DNA from: Bifidobacterium angulatum DSM 20098 = JCM 7096
GTDB taxonomy: Bacteria; Actinomycetota; Actinomycetes; Actinomycetales; Bifidobacteriaceae
Assembly (NCBI RefSeq): GCF_001025155.1
Contig: NZ_AP012322.1
Coordinates: 1,054,001-1,118,000, forward strand
Length of the DNA stretch: 64,000 nucleotides
Reading direction: 5' to 3'
The notes below the pieces were generated by a model that was not told the DNA's origin, did no database searches, and worked only from the letters and a program-made list of their open reading frames with translations. The first letter of the stretch is position 1, and each line of letters starts with the position of its first letter. The translations under genes were made by a program, and so were the position numbers. Positions 28,350 through 39,400 of the stretch are shown here, one piece after another.

Positions 28350-28934
28350 TCAGTACTTGGGCAGATTCTCAAAGTTGAAGCCCAAAGCCGCCAATTGATC
28401 GCGCCCCTCGGGAGTGATCTTGTCCATGCTCCATCGCGGCTGCCATGTCCAATCGATGCGGAACTCCTCGACCAGCCCGGCCAATGTCGAAGCGCATTCG
28501 TCCTCGATCAGATCGGTTAATGGGCATGCCGGCGTGGTCAGCGTCATGGTGATAATGGCACGACCCAGCTCATCGATTTCAATACCGTATACCAGACCAA
28601 GATCGATGACGTCGATGCCCAGTTCCGGATCGATGACCTGATGCAGCGCCTCACGAACATCCGCAGCGGTCGCGCGACCGATGTCGTCCACAAACTTCAG
28701 AGGGATGGCGTTCCCACCGTCATCCTGGCAACAGCCATCAGCCTGCTGCCCTCCACAGCCGCAGCCGCTATGCGCCTGCGACGACTGCCCCGAAGCCGCT
28801 CCATCATTGCCGATGGTTTTAGCCAAAGCGGGATTCATCATCATACGACGTGCAGCATCCTCATCCTTGACCACGCCCTTTACGGCGTCGAAAATGGAAG
28901 CCTGAGGCTCGGGTACCAAAGTATCGCTCATCAT
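28350..28934 (-). CDS. sufT: SufT-like MIP18/DUF59 Fe-S assembly factor with Cys-rich N-terminal extension
   Basis: The C-terminal part (residues about 88-194) is a MIP18-family domain: ADVREALHQVIDPELGIDVIDLGLVYGIEI and TPACPLTD with its conserved C137. Such proteins help deliver Fe-S clusters. The N-terminal ~85 residues are unusual: low complexity and containing C58, C60, C68 and C69 in GCGCGGQQADGCCQ. Two adjacent ATG codons (28934, 28931) are possible starts; GGAG fits the second slightly better. It is the last gene of the suf operon, 57 bases after sufU. Confidence 0.88.
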   Translation of the reverse strand: MMSDTLVPEPQASIFDAVKGVVKDEDAARRMMMNPALAKTIGNDGAASGQSSQAHSGCGCGGQQADGCCQDDGGNAIPLKFVDDIGRATAADVREALHQVIDPELGIDVIDLGLVYGIEIDELGRAIITMTLTTPACPLTDLIEDECASTLAGLVEEFRIDWTWQPRWSMDKITPEGRDQLAALGFNFENLPKY

Positions 28935-28991
28935 CTACTCCATAATCGTTGCTATAACTGTTGAACACTCTACGCTGCGACACGCAGCTTG

Positions 28992-29549
28992 TCACGACTT
29001 GTTCGCGACAAGCGCCCTGGCAACGGCATCCTTAAGACCTTCCCATCCAAGCAGCGCGCATTTGATGCGCATCGGATATTTCGAAGCGCCCTGGAACACA
29101 ATGGCGTCCTCCAGGCGTTCCTCGTCATCCTCATTGTCCAGTCCCTTGCCGCGGGATTCCATAAGACGATGGAACAGCTGCTCGAGTTCCATGGCATCAT
29201 CGACGGTCTTGCCTTCGACCAGATCGACCATAATCGACAGACTCGCCTGCGAGATGGAACAGCCATGACCGTCCCACACCAGCCGTTCGATGGCATGAGG
29301 CTCGCTATCGGAGATCTCGACATGAATGGTCGCCTCGTCACCGCACGTGGGATTGAACTGGTGCGATTCGCCCGGCGTGCAATACTCGTGCGAGGCGCGG
29401 ACCACCGTTTCGCCGGTCTGTGCCCCCGCAGTCTCCTGAGCCAGGTCGACGGCGAAATGCTCCCTACCATGCGGATGCTTCGATGCCTCGAGAATCACCT
29501 CCTGGTACATCTGCTCGAAATCATCGCCGCCCATGCCGAAATCGTTCAT
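28992..29549 (-). CDS. sufU: SufU-type zinc-dependent sulfurtransferase / Fe-S assembly protein
   Basis: Accepts persulfide sulfur from SufS in the SUF pathway of Gram-positive bacteria. The 185 residues contain the three conserved cysteines in NPTCGD, GHGCSISQAS and RIKCALLGW and the SufU-specific insertion between the last two (LVEGKTVDDAMELEQLFHRLMESRG). AGGGA precedes the ATG. It lies directly after sufS; this adjacency is typical. Confidence 0.93.
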   Translation of the reverse strand: MNDFGMGGDDFEQMYQEVILEASKHPHGREHFAVDLAQETAGAQTGETVVRASHEYCTPGESHQFNPTCGDEATIHVEISDSEPHAIERLVWDGHGCSISQASLSIMVDLVEGKTVDDAMELEQLFHRLMESRGKGLDNEDDEERLEDAIVFQGASKYPMRIKCALLGWEGLKDAVARALVANKS

Positions 29550-29587
29550 ATCGCGTTCCCTTTCTGCCTCTTATCTTGCCTCTGCCG

Positions 29588-30859
29588 TCATGCGCCGAAG
29601 AACGCACGCACCTTGCCCAATGCATCCAGCAATGCGTGGATATCCTCGACATTGTTATACACGCCGCAGGACGCACGGTTCGAGGCGTACAAGCCGAAGT
29701 GACGGTGCACGGGTTGTGCGCAATGATGGCCGACACGGATGGCGATGCCCTGCGCATCGATGAATTGACCGACATCATGCGGGTGAACGCCATTGATGTC
29801 GAAGGCAACAGTACCGATGCGGTCGGCATTCTCACGTGGGCCGAGAATACGAATGCCTTCGATATCGCCCATCTTCAGCAACTCGCCGGTCAGTTTACGT
29901 TCATGGGCCTCAAGCTGATCCATGCCGATGGACATCATCCATTCCGCGGCCACACCAGCGGCGACGACCTGGGCCACAGGTTGGGTTCCAGCTTCGAAAC
30001 GCGCAGGGGGAAGCATGTATTGCGCGGGCTGATCCATCCAGGCCAGCTCCACCATCGATCCGCCGAAACTGGCGGGCGGCAGCGCTTCGAGCATCTCACG
30101 CTTGCCATACAGGAAGCCGACGCCGGTCGGACCGTACATCTTATGCGCGCTCCATGCGGCGAAGTCGACATCCAACGCATGGAAATCGACTTTCAGGTGC
30201 GGCACGGACTGGCATGCGTCGAGCACGAAAACGCCACCCACTTCATGCGTACGCCTGATGATGGGTGCGATATCGGTGATGGCACCGGTCACGTTGCCCA
30301 CATGCGTTACGGCGACGACCTTCGTACGTTCGGTGATGATCTCGTCGAGGTCATCGGTACGCACACGGCCGTCCTCGGTAAGCTCAAGCCATTTGAGCGT
30401 GGCGCCGGTACGGGCCGCCAGTTCCTGGAATGGCAGGAGTACGGAATGATGCTCCGCTTTGGAGACCACGATCTCATCGCCCTGCTTCAGCGCAAAACGC
30501 TGCGCCGCCGCTCCCCCGCGCCCAAGGGACGCGTTGCCGAACGCCGTGGCCAGCAGGTTCAGGCCAGCCGTCGCGCCGGCCGTCACGACGATTTCCTCCT
30601 CGCCTTCCTCGGCATTGGCGCCGACAAGTCTGGCGACCTTCGCACGCGCATCTTCGAACGCCATGGTGCTACGGGCGGCCAGCTCATGGGCTCCGCGATG
30701 CACACCGGCGTTAATGGTCCGGTAGAACTCGCTTTCCGCATCAATCACGCACTGCGGCTTCTGCGAAGTCGCCGCCGAATCCAAATACACCAATGGATGC
30801 CCGTGAATATCTTGATCCAGAATCGGGAATTCACCACGAATAGCTGCAAAATCTACCAT
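29588..30859 (-). CDS. sufS: Cysteine desulfurase SufS
   Basis: PLP enzyme that takes sulfur from L-cysteine for Fe-S assembly. The 423-residue group II desulfurase has the PLP lysine in SAHKMYGPTG, HHSVLLPFQ, DACQSVPH and the catalytic cysteine in ASNRASCGVYN. A short insertion (GNASLGRGGAAAQRFALKQ) follows the ATAFG segment. AGGGGA lies upstream of the ATG. It is 122 bases downstream of sufC, a gap that contains an inverted repeat. Confidence 0.96.
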   Translation of the reverse strand: MVDFAAIRGEFPILDQDIHGHPLVYLDSAATSQKPQCVIDAESEFYRTINAGVHRGAHELAARSTMAFEDARAKVARLVGANAEEGEEEIVVTAGATAGLNLLATAFGNASLGRGGAAAQRFALKQGDEIVVSKAEHHSVLLPFQELAARTGATLKWLELTEDGRVRTDDLDEIITERTKVVAVTHVGNVTGAITDIAPIIRRTHEVGGVFVLDACQSVPHLKVDFHALDVDFAAWSAHKMYGPTGVGFLYGKREMLEALPPASFGGSMVELAWMDQPAQYMLPPARFEAGTQPVAQVVAAGVAAEWMMSIGMDQLEAHERKLTGELLKMGDIEGIRILGPRENADRIGTVAFDINGVHPHDVGQFIDAQGIAIRVGHHCAQPVHRHFGLYASNRASCGVYNNVEDIHALLDALGKVRAFFGA

Positions 30860-30898
30860 CTAGTCCCCTTACAGAGCATGTCTTATACACGAGGGCGA

Positions 30899-30946
30899 CT
30901 CCCGTCAACGGCAATCCAACGATTCGAATGAACATGTTGACGGGAG
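30899..30946 (-). repeat. Inverted repeat (11-bp arms) between sufC and sufS
   Basis: Arms 30899-30909 and 30936-30946 pair exactly around a 26-nt loop in the only sizeable gap of the suf operon. It could be an attenuating or RNA-processing hairpin that uncouples sufBDC from sufSUT levels. Confidence 0.5.
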
Positions 30947-30981
30947 ACCGGCGTTCCCGCGACATCGATTCCCTTACCAGC

Positions 30982-31761
30982 CTATGCCAGCGCGCTTTCG
31001 GAATCGGCACCTTCCGGCAGGTACTGGTCGTAGCCGTTTTCCTCAAGCTCGTCGGCCAATTCGGGGCCGCCGGTCTTCACAAAATGCCCGTCGGCGAATA
31101 CGTGCACGATATCCGGCTTGATGTACTTGAGAATGCGGGTGTAGTGCGTGACCATAAGAATGCCGAACTTGTTGGCTTCCTTGGCGCGGTTCACCCCTTC
31201 GGAGACGATGCGCAAGGCGTCAACGTCAAGGCCGGAGTCGGTTTCGTCGAGGATGGCGAACTTCGGCTTGAGCAGTTCGAGCTGCAGAACCTCGGCGCGC
31301 TTCTTCTCACCGCCGGAAAAGCCCTCGTTCACGGAACGGGTGGCGAACTTCGGATCCATCTTAAGACGCTTCATGGCCTCGGAAAGCTCCTTGGCCCAAG
31401 TACGGATGGCCGGGGCCTTGCCATCGACTTCGGTTTTTGCGGTACGCAGGAAATTCGTCATGGAAACGCCCGGCACCTCCACCGGATACTGCATGGCGAG
31501 GAACAGGCCGGCCTTGGCACGCTCATCCGGGGTCATTTTCAGGATGTCCTCGCCGTCGAGCAATACCTCGCCGCCATCCACCACATACTTGGGGTGACCG
31601 GCCAGTGTGTAGGCCAATGTGGACTTGCCGGAGCCATTGGGACCCATGATGGCATGCGTCTCATCGGAATTAACGGTAAGGTTCACGCCTTTGAGGATCG
31701 GCTTGATGCCGTCCTTGGTTTCGACGTGTGCGTACAGATCCTTGATTTCAAGCGTTGACAT
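30982..31761 (-). CDS. sufC: SUF system ATPase SufC
   Basis: ABC-type ATPase of the SufBCD scaffold. The 259-residue protein shows Walker A GPNGSGKST, the signature FSGGEKKR and Walker B FAILDETDSGLD, all of the SufC type. A good AGGA-rich site precedes the ATG. It lies 19 bases after sufD and would form the SufBC2D scaffold with its neighbours. Confidence 0.97.
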   Translation of the reverse strand: MSTLEIKDLYAHVETKDGIKPILKGVNLTVNSDETHAIMGPNGSGKSTLAYTLAGHPKYVVDGGEVLLDGEDILKMTPDERAKAGLFLAMQYPVEVPGVSMTNFLRTAKTEVDGKAPAIRTWAKELSEAMKRLKMDPKFATRSVNEGFSGGEKKRAEVLQLELLKPKFAILDETDSGLDVDALRIVSEGVNRAKEANKFGILMVTHYTRILKYIKPDIVHVFADGHFVKTGGPELADELEENGYDQYLPEGADSESALA

Positions 31762-31780
31762 GTTTCCTATCCTTTACGTT

Positions 31781-33004
31781 TCACTGTTCTTCGAGCACCT
31801 GCGCCATGGCCGCGTTCTCACCGCGTGCCAGACGCTTGTCGATGACGTTCATGAGATGATCGCAGATGGCCGGAATACCGATCTCCTCGACCAGCTCGTT
31901 GAAAAAGCCGCGAACCACAAGCTTTCGCGCCTCAGTCTCACTGATGCCGCGCGATTCGAGATAGAACAGCTCCTCATCATTGAAGCGACCCACGGAAGAT
32001 GCATGGCCTGCTCCCACGATATTGCCGTTTTCGATTTCGAGATTCGGCTCGGAATCGGCGATGGCACCAGGTGTGAGTACCAGATTGCGGTTGAGTTCGT
32101 AGGAATCGGTGCCGGGCGCGGTCGGTTCGATCAGTGCATTGCCGACCCACGTGGAGTGGGCGCCCTTGCCGTCAAGCGCACCCTTGTAGACCACACGGCT
32201 TTTGCATTCGGGATGGTTGTGCACCACCATTGTGCGATGCTCGATATGTTCTCCCGGATCGACGAAATAGATGCCAAGCATATTGAGGTCGGCCTGCTCG
32301 CCGTCGAAGTCCTGATCCATGCGGATACGCACCACATCGCCGCCGAGCGTGACCACGGCGTGACGGAGCGACGCGCCTTCGCCTACGCGAATACGATGGT
32401 TGCCGACATGCTTGGATCCGGTATTCCACTCCTGAATGAATGTGGTGGATACGTGGGAGTATTTTCCGGTGATGATCTCCACACCCTCGGCAAGACGCGC
32501 ATCGCCGTCATGCTCGACCACGACATCGGCGTGCGCGTTGTCCGCTGCTGCGATCACCAGATGGAATGCGTCAAGATCCAGGCCGGCGCCATGCACCTTG
32601 ACAAGCACAGGCTGCTTGATCTCCCCGGCGAGCTCGACGATGGTGGCGGTCGCACCGGAATTCCATTCCACTGCCGAAACCCGGTCGGACGGCTTGGACA
32701 CCGTGCCTGAAAGCCCTTCGCCAAGCTTGACCTGGCTGATTCTGACACCTTCGGGAAGCGGCGACCCATCGATCATGCCGGCTTCAATCCGGGTCTCCCC
32801 GGACGGCGTGAACGTTGTGAAGAACTCGTCGATGCGCTCGACCGGAGTGTACCGCCAGTCCTCCTGCTTTCGATTCGGCATGGGAAAGGCTTCAACGGCA
32901 AAGGACCGCGGATTGCGATCCGCCGATGACGGCATTGCCGCCGGATTTGCGTACGGATCGTTCGGATCCGCCATAGGGATAGTGATTTCCTTGGCTTCGG
33001 TCAT
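31781..33004 (-). CDS. sufD: SUF scaffold protein SufD
   Basis: Partner of SufB and SufC in Fe-S cluster assembly. The 407-residue protein has the N-terminal NRKQEDWRYTPVERIDEFF segment, the right-handed beta-helix core, and the C-terminal family end ENGNIVGAGHASSVGRFNDEELFYLESRGISETEARKLVV. It begins 5 bases after the sufB stop, so the two are cotranslated. Confidence 0.95.
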   Translation of the reverse strand: MTEAKEITIPMADPNDPYANPAAMPSSADRNPRSFAVEAFPMPNRKQEDWRYTPVERIDEFFTTFTPSGETRIEAGMIDGSPLPEGVRISQVKLGEGLSGTVSKPSDRVSAVEWNSGATATIVELAGEIKQPVLVKVHGAGLDLDAFHLVIAAADNAHADVVVEHDGDARLAEGVEIITGKYSHVSTTFIQEWNTGSKHVGNHRIRVGEGASLRHAVVTLGGDVVRIRMDQDFDGEQADLNMLGIYFVDPGEHIEHRTMVVHNHPECKSRVVYKGALDGKGAHSTWVGNALIEPTAPGTDSYELNRNLVLTPGAIADSEPNLEIENGNIVGAGHASSVGRFNDEELFYLESRGISETEARKLVVRGFFNELVEEIGIPAICDHLMNVIDKRLARGENAAMAQVLEEQ

Positions 33005-33009
33005 GGTGT

Positions 33010-34506
<1,497 letters not shown>

Positions 34507-34571
34507 CTGTTTGCCTCCGTCATTCACACAATGTCCTACTAGAACCTAACAGAACCGTCATAGAAACGCTA

Positions 34572-34600
34572 CAGCCCACACCAGATTATGGTGTGGGCTG
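34572..34600 (-). terminator. Hairpin downstream of pyrG (12-bp arms)
   Basis: Arms 34572-34583 and 34589-34600 are exact complements around a 5-nt loop, 49 bases after the pyrG stop and about 65 bases before sufB. It separates pyrG from the suf operon. Confidence 0.7.
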
Positions 34601-34649
34601 CAACACATATCCCTTAGCTATTCGCTTCGGTTCGTGACCGACTCGTCAC

Positions 34650-36311
34650 TCAGCGCGCCTGCTGATGATCCAGCGCGGCCTTCACCAGACCAGCGAACAG
34701 CGGGTGCGGCTTGGTCGGGCGGGACTTGAATTCCGGGTGGGCCTGGGTGGCCACATAGAACGGATGCACTTCGCGCGGCAGCTCCACGAATTCGGTGAGC
34801 TCGCCGTCCGGGCTCTGGCCGGAGATACGCAGACCGCCTTCACGCAGCTGATCCTTGTAAGCGACGTTCACCTCGTAACGGTGACGGTGACGCTCGGTGA
34901 CGTGCGTGGTACCGTACAGCTCGGCCACCAGGGAGCCTTCCTCCAGCTCGGCCGGGTAGCTGCCCAGTCGCATGGTGTGGCCCATATCGCCCTTGCCGGC
35001 GACGATGTCCTTCTGCTCTTCCATGGTGGCGATGACCGGGGTGTCGCAATCGGGCTCGAACTCGGTGGAGTTGGCATCCTCCAGACCGAGCACGTGACGC
35101 GCGTATTCGATCACCATGGACTGCAGACCGAGGCACAGGCCAAGAGCCGGAAGCCCGTTCTCACGGGCGAACTTCAGAGCACCGATCTTGCCGTCGATGC
35201 CGCGGATGCCGAAGCCTCCTGGCACGACGATGCCGTCGACCTGGTCGAGCGCTGCCGCAGCGCCCTCTTCGGTCTCGCACTTATCGGCGGCGACCCACTT
35301 GACGTTCACTTTGGCGTAGTTGGCGAAGCCGCCAGCCTTGATGGCCTCGGTGACGGACAGGTAGGCGTCGGGCAGATCGATGTACTTGCCGACGATGGCG
35401 ATGTTCACCTCGTGCTTCGGATGGTGCACGCGCTCCAGCAGATCCTCCCACTCGTCCCAATCGACGTCATGGAACGGCAGGCCGAGCTCGCGGACCACAT
35501 AGGCGTCGAGGCCTTCGTTGAACAGGATCTTCGGCACGTCGTAGATGCTCGGCGCATCCACGCAATTGACCACGCCTTCGGAATCCACGTCGCACATCAG
35601 GGAGATCTTGTCCTTGATGGACTGATTCAGCGGACGGTCGGAACGCAGGACCAGCGCATCCGGGGAGATGCCGAGCTGACGCAGCATCATCACGGAATGC
35701 TGGGTCGGCTTGGTCTTGAGCTCATGGGCGGCGGCGATGTACGGCACCAGGGAGACATGCACGAACATGCAGTTCTCGGCACCCAGGTCGCGACGGACCT
35801 CACGTGCGGCCTCCAAGAACGGCTGGGATTCGATATCGCCTACCGTGCCGCCGATTTCGGTGATGATCACGTCGACATCGTCGGACGCCTGGGCGCGCAT
35901 ACGGGACTTGATCTCATTGGTGATATGCGGAATGACCTGCACGCACTGGCCGAGGTATTCGCCGGCGCGTTCCTTGCGCAGCACCTCCTGATAGATCTGA
36001 CCGGTGGTGACATTGGCCTTCTGGCTCAGGTAGACGTCGAGGAAACGCTCGTAATGGCCGATGTCGAGATCGGTTTCCGCGCCGTCTTCGGTTACATAGA
36101 CCTCACCGTGCTGGAACGGGTTCATCGTGCCGGGATCGACGTTGATGTAGGGGTCGAGCTTCTGCTGGAGGACCTTGATGCCACGGGAGCGCAGCAGACG
36201 ACCGAGGGAGGAGGCGGTCAGGCCTTTGCCGAGGGACGAGACGACGCCACCGGTGACGAAAATATGCTTGGTGACGTGCTCTTGAGGATTGCCATGTGTT
36301 CTTCTAACCAT
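34650..36311 (-). CDS. pyrG: CTP synthase
   Basis: Amidates UTP to CTP using glutamine. The 553-residue protein has the synthetase domain ([36 protein letters not shown] read in parts, [11 protein letters not shown]) and a C-terminal class I glutamine amidotransferase domain with nucleophile cysteine in GLCLGLQ and the end motif [22 protein letters not shown] lies 4 bases upstream of the ATG at 36311. It is flanked by hairpins on both sides and is probably monocistronic. Confidence 0.97.
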   Translation of the reverse strand: MVRRTHGNPQEHVTKHIFVTGGVVSSLGKGLTASSLGRLLRSRGIKVLQQKLDPYINVDPGTMNPFQHGEVYVTEDGAETDLDIGHYERFLDVYLSQKANVTTGQIYQEVLRKERAGEYLGQCVQVIPHITNEIKSRMRAQASDDVDVIITEIGGTVGDIESQPFLEAAREVRRDLGAENCMFVHVSLVPYIAAAHELKTKPTQHSVMMLRQLGISPDALVLRSDRPLNQSIKDKISLMCDVDSEGVVNCVDAPSIYDVPKILFNEGLDAYVVRELGLPFHDVDWDEWEDLLERVHHPKHEVNIAIVGKYIDLPDAYLSVTEAIKAGGFANYAKVNVKWVAADKCETEEGAAAALDQVDGIVVPGGFGIRGIDGKIGALKFARENGLPALGLCLGLQSMVIEYARHVLGLEDANSTEFEPDCDTPVIATMEEQKDIVAGKGDMGHTMRLGSYPAELEEGSLVAELYGTTHVTERHRHRYEVNVAYKDQLREGGLRISGQSPDGELTEFVELPREVHPFYVATQAHPEFKSRPTKPHPLFAGLVKAALDHQQAR

Positions 36312-36422
36312 GGAACTCCAACTTATCATTCACAGTTGACGCGGCGTGTTATGCGATTCCCCTTTCAATGGCGTGCCGCATGAAACGCGATGCATGACGC
36401 CGATGAAAGCGCCAGAATACAC

Positions 36423-36452
36423 GATGGCCGGCCCTGTGTAGGGCCGGCCATC
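36423..36452 (-). terminator. Perfect 13-bp hairpin downstream of apuB
   Basis: Arms 36423-36435 and 36440-36452 are exact complements around a GTGT loop, 37 bases past the apuB stop. No U-tract. Confidence 0.72.
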
Positions 36453-36488
36453 GGCGCGTTTATCGGAGTTGCTTATGGATTAAGGTGC

Positions 36489-39400
36489 TCAGTTGCGTTC
36501 CTCCTTTCCGCGAAGGAACAGCATTGCTGCCGCAGCCGCGGCCAATGCCACAAGCGCGAACACCAGTACGGATGTGCCGGTGGCCGCCGTGGCGGAGGCT
36601 GCGCTCTTCGCATCGCCCGCAGCGGTCTTGTCGCTGCCCTTGTCGCCCTTGTCGGCGGACGGGACGACGGCCTGCTTCTGCACGTGCACCGTGCGGGTGA
36701 AGGTCGTGGTCTTGCCGCGGGAGTTAGTCACCGAGTAGACCAGCTGGTAATCGCCCACCTTGTTGATGTTCACAGCGCCCTTGACCTGGATCTTGTCGGT
36801 CAGGTCGCCGTCGATGTCATCGGTGGCGCAGACGCCGGCCATCGGGTCGAACTTGGATCCGACGGTGATAGTCGTTGATTCGGTCACGCCGCTGATCACA
36901 GGAACGACATCATCGGCGGAAGCGACCTTGAGCACGGTGGCCGACAGTGCGCCCGCGGCATACGAGGCCCCCTTGCGAACGGTGACGCTCTTGACATCAT
37001 CATCGCCGTAGACAGTGCCATTCGCGGCAAGCACTTCGTACTTGCCTGCCTCGACGCCGTCGATGGCAGCGGCCTTGCCGTTGGCGTTGAAGATCACCAC
37101 GTAGGTGCCGCTGGAGTCCTTCGCCTGATAGGCCACAACGCCGTCGGCGGACTGAAGCATCGTCACGCTGGCATTGATGTCGTCGTAGCTGGTCTGGCGA
37201 AGGGCCGCGATCCTGTTGCGCAGCTTGATCAGACCCTTGACATAGTCGACGGAGCCCGCATACTGCGTGGTGCGATCCCAGTCGATGGCGTTCACCTCGT
37301 CGCCGGCATTGTAGCTGTCGCTGTTGCCGCTCTTCGTGCGCAGGAATTCCTGACCGAGCTGGATGGCCGGAATGCCTTCGGACAGGTAGACCACGGAGTC
37401 GGCAAGCTTGGCGCGAGCCTCGGTGGTGGCTTCGTCATCCGTAGGCACGGATGCCTTGAGCTTGTCGTACAGAGTCATGTTGTCGTGGATCTCGGCGTAG
37501 TTCACCACCTGCCCGGCGTCCGCGTAGTGGTCCTGCGCGTTGCCGTTCCAGCAGGTTGTCTTCGCGTCGGCATCGTACTGGCAACCGAGCACGTTGTGGG
37601 CGATGAGGTTTTCCTGATCGGCCTTGCCGGAGACGAAGCCGGTGTCGGTGTCGGAGAACACGGAGCCCTTCAGACCGTCACGGATCGAATCGTTGAAGAA
37701 CGCGATGCCATTGTTCGTACCGTCCGAAGCGACCTGGTAGGCGTTCGGCTGGATGGTCATCTCGCTCTTGTCCATCGTGGTGTTCATGTCCCAGCCTTCG
37801 CCGAGCACGATGATGGACGGGTCGATCTTGTCGAGGGCCGCACGGACCTCCTGCATCGTCTTGGTGTCGATCAGGCCCATGAGGTCGAATCGGAAGCCGT
37901 CGATGTTGTAGTTCTTCGCCCAGTAGGTCACCGAGTCGACGATGTACTTGCGCATCATCGCACGCTCGGAGGCGGTGTCGTTGCCGCAACCCGAGTTGTT
38001 GACCAGCGAGCCGTTGTCGTCATAGCGGAAGTAGTAGCCCGGGACCGTCTTGTTGAACGAATGGTTCGCGGCATTGTAGACGTGGTTGTACACCACATCC
38101 ATGATGACGCGGATATTGTTCTGGTGCAGACCCTTGACCATCTGCTTCATCTCGGTGACGCGGGAGCTCGGGTTGCTCGGATCGGAGGAGTACGAGCCTT
38201 CCGGCACGTTGTAGTTCTCCGGGTCGTAGCCCCAGTTCTGCGCGCCCTGGACGTTGTAGCTCAAGTCGCCGGTCTCGTTGACGGAACCGTAGTCGTACAT
38301 CGGCATGATCTGCACGTGGGTGACGCCCAGCTTCTTCAGATAGTCGAGACCGGAAGTCGCGCCCTTGGCGGTCTTCGTGCCGGATTCGACCACGCCCAGG
38401 TATTTGCCCTGCTTGTCGGCGGAAATGCCGGAATCCGGGCTGATCGAGAAGTCGCGGATGTTCATCTCGGCGATGGAGGCGTCGGTGGTCTTGGAGAAAG
38501 CGCCCATGCGCTTGCCCGCGTTGCCCGCGTCCTTCTTGGACAACACCACGGAGCGTTCGCCGTTGGCGACGGCCGCGGTGGCGTACGGATCGGCGGAAAC
38601 GTTCACCGTGCCATCGGCGAAGGTGAGCTGGTAGGCGTAGGCGGTGCCACTGGCGAGATCGTTCACCGAAACGCTCCACACGCCCTTGTCGCCGCTCGTC
38701 ATGTCGAGGGTGCGGTCGACGTCGGCCTTCGGATCATCGGACTTGTAGATGACGAGTTTGACGTCGGCGGCGGTCGGAGCCCACACTTTGAAGCCGGTCT
38801 GCTTCCTGGCAAACGTGGCACCCAGATCCTCGCCGCTGTAGGCGTACTTCTTGTCGAAGGCGTCGGTGCGGACCACGGAGCCTGCGACGGCGTCCTGCGA
38901 GCCGAAGCCCTTGACCTCGACGGTGTACTTGCCGCGAACGTCGAGATCCTTGTCGGTGGTGATGATCACCTTGGCGCCATCGGTCTTGATCGACTTGATG
39001 TCGACATTCTTGCCATCGGCGTCCGTGACGGTGATCTTGCCTTTCAGATCGTCCGCATCGACCTTCTTGGAAAGCTTGGCGGACAGCTGGTTGGTGTTGG
39101 AGATCTCGGCGGACTTCATGGAAGCGCCGAGGGATGGACGGGAGGTATACACCGTGGCGTCGCCGCTGAGCAGCCACACTTCGGCGGAGGCGTTGCCGTC
39201 GGTGTCGAACACGAGCGCGTTGGACGGGATCTTGTGATTGGCGTCGTCCGGATCCTTGGCTTTCCACGCATCCTTGCCGTAACGACGCAGCATGCCGATG
39301 TCGGAGGCACCCTCGTTGTTGTAGTAGGCGTAGTTGGTGAAGGAGTATTCCGCTACTTCGCCCCAATCGTCATGGGAGGTGAAGGTGGCGGCCCCGCCGT

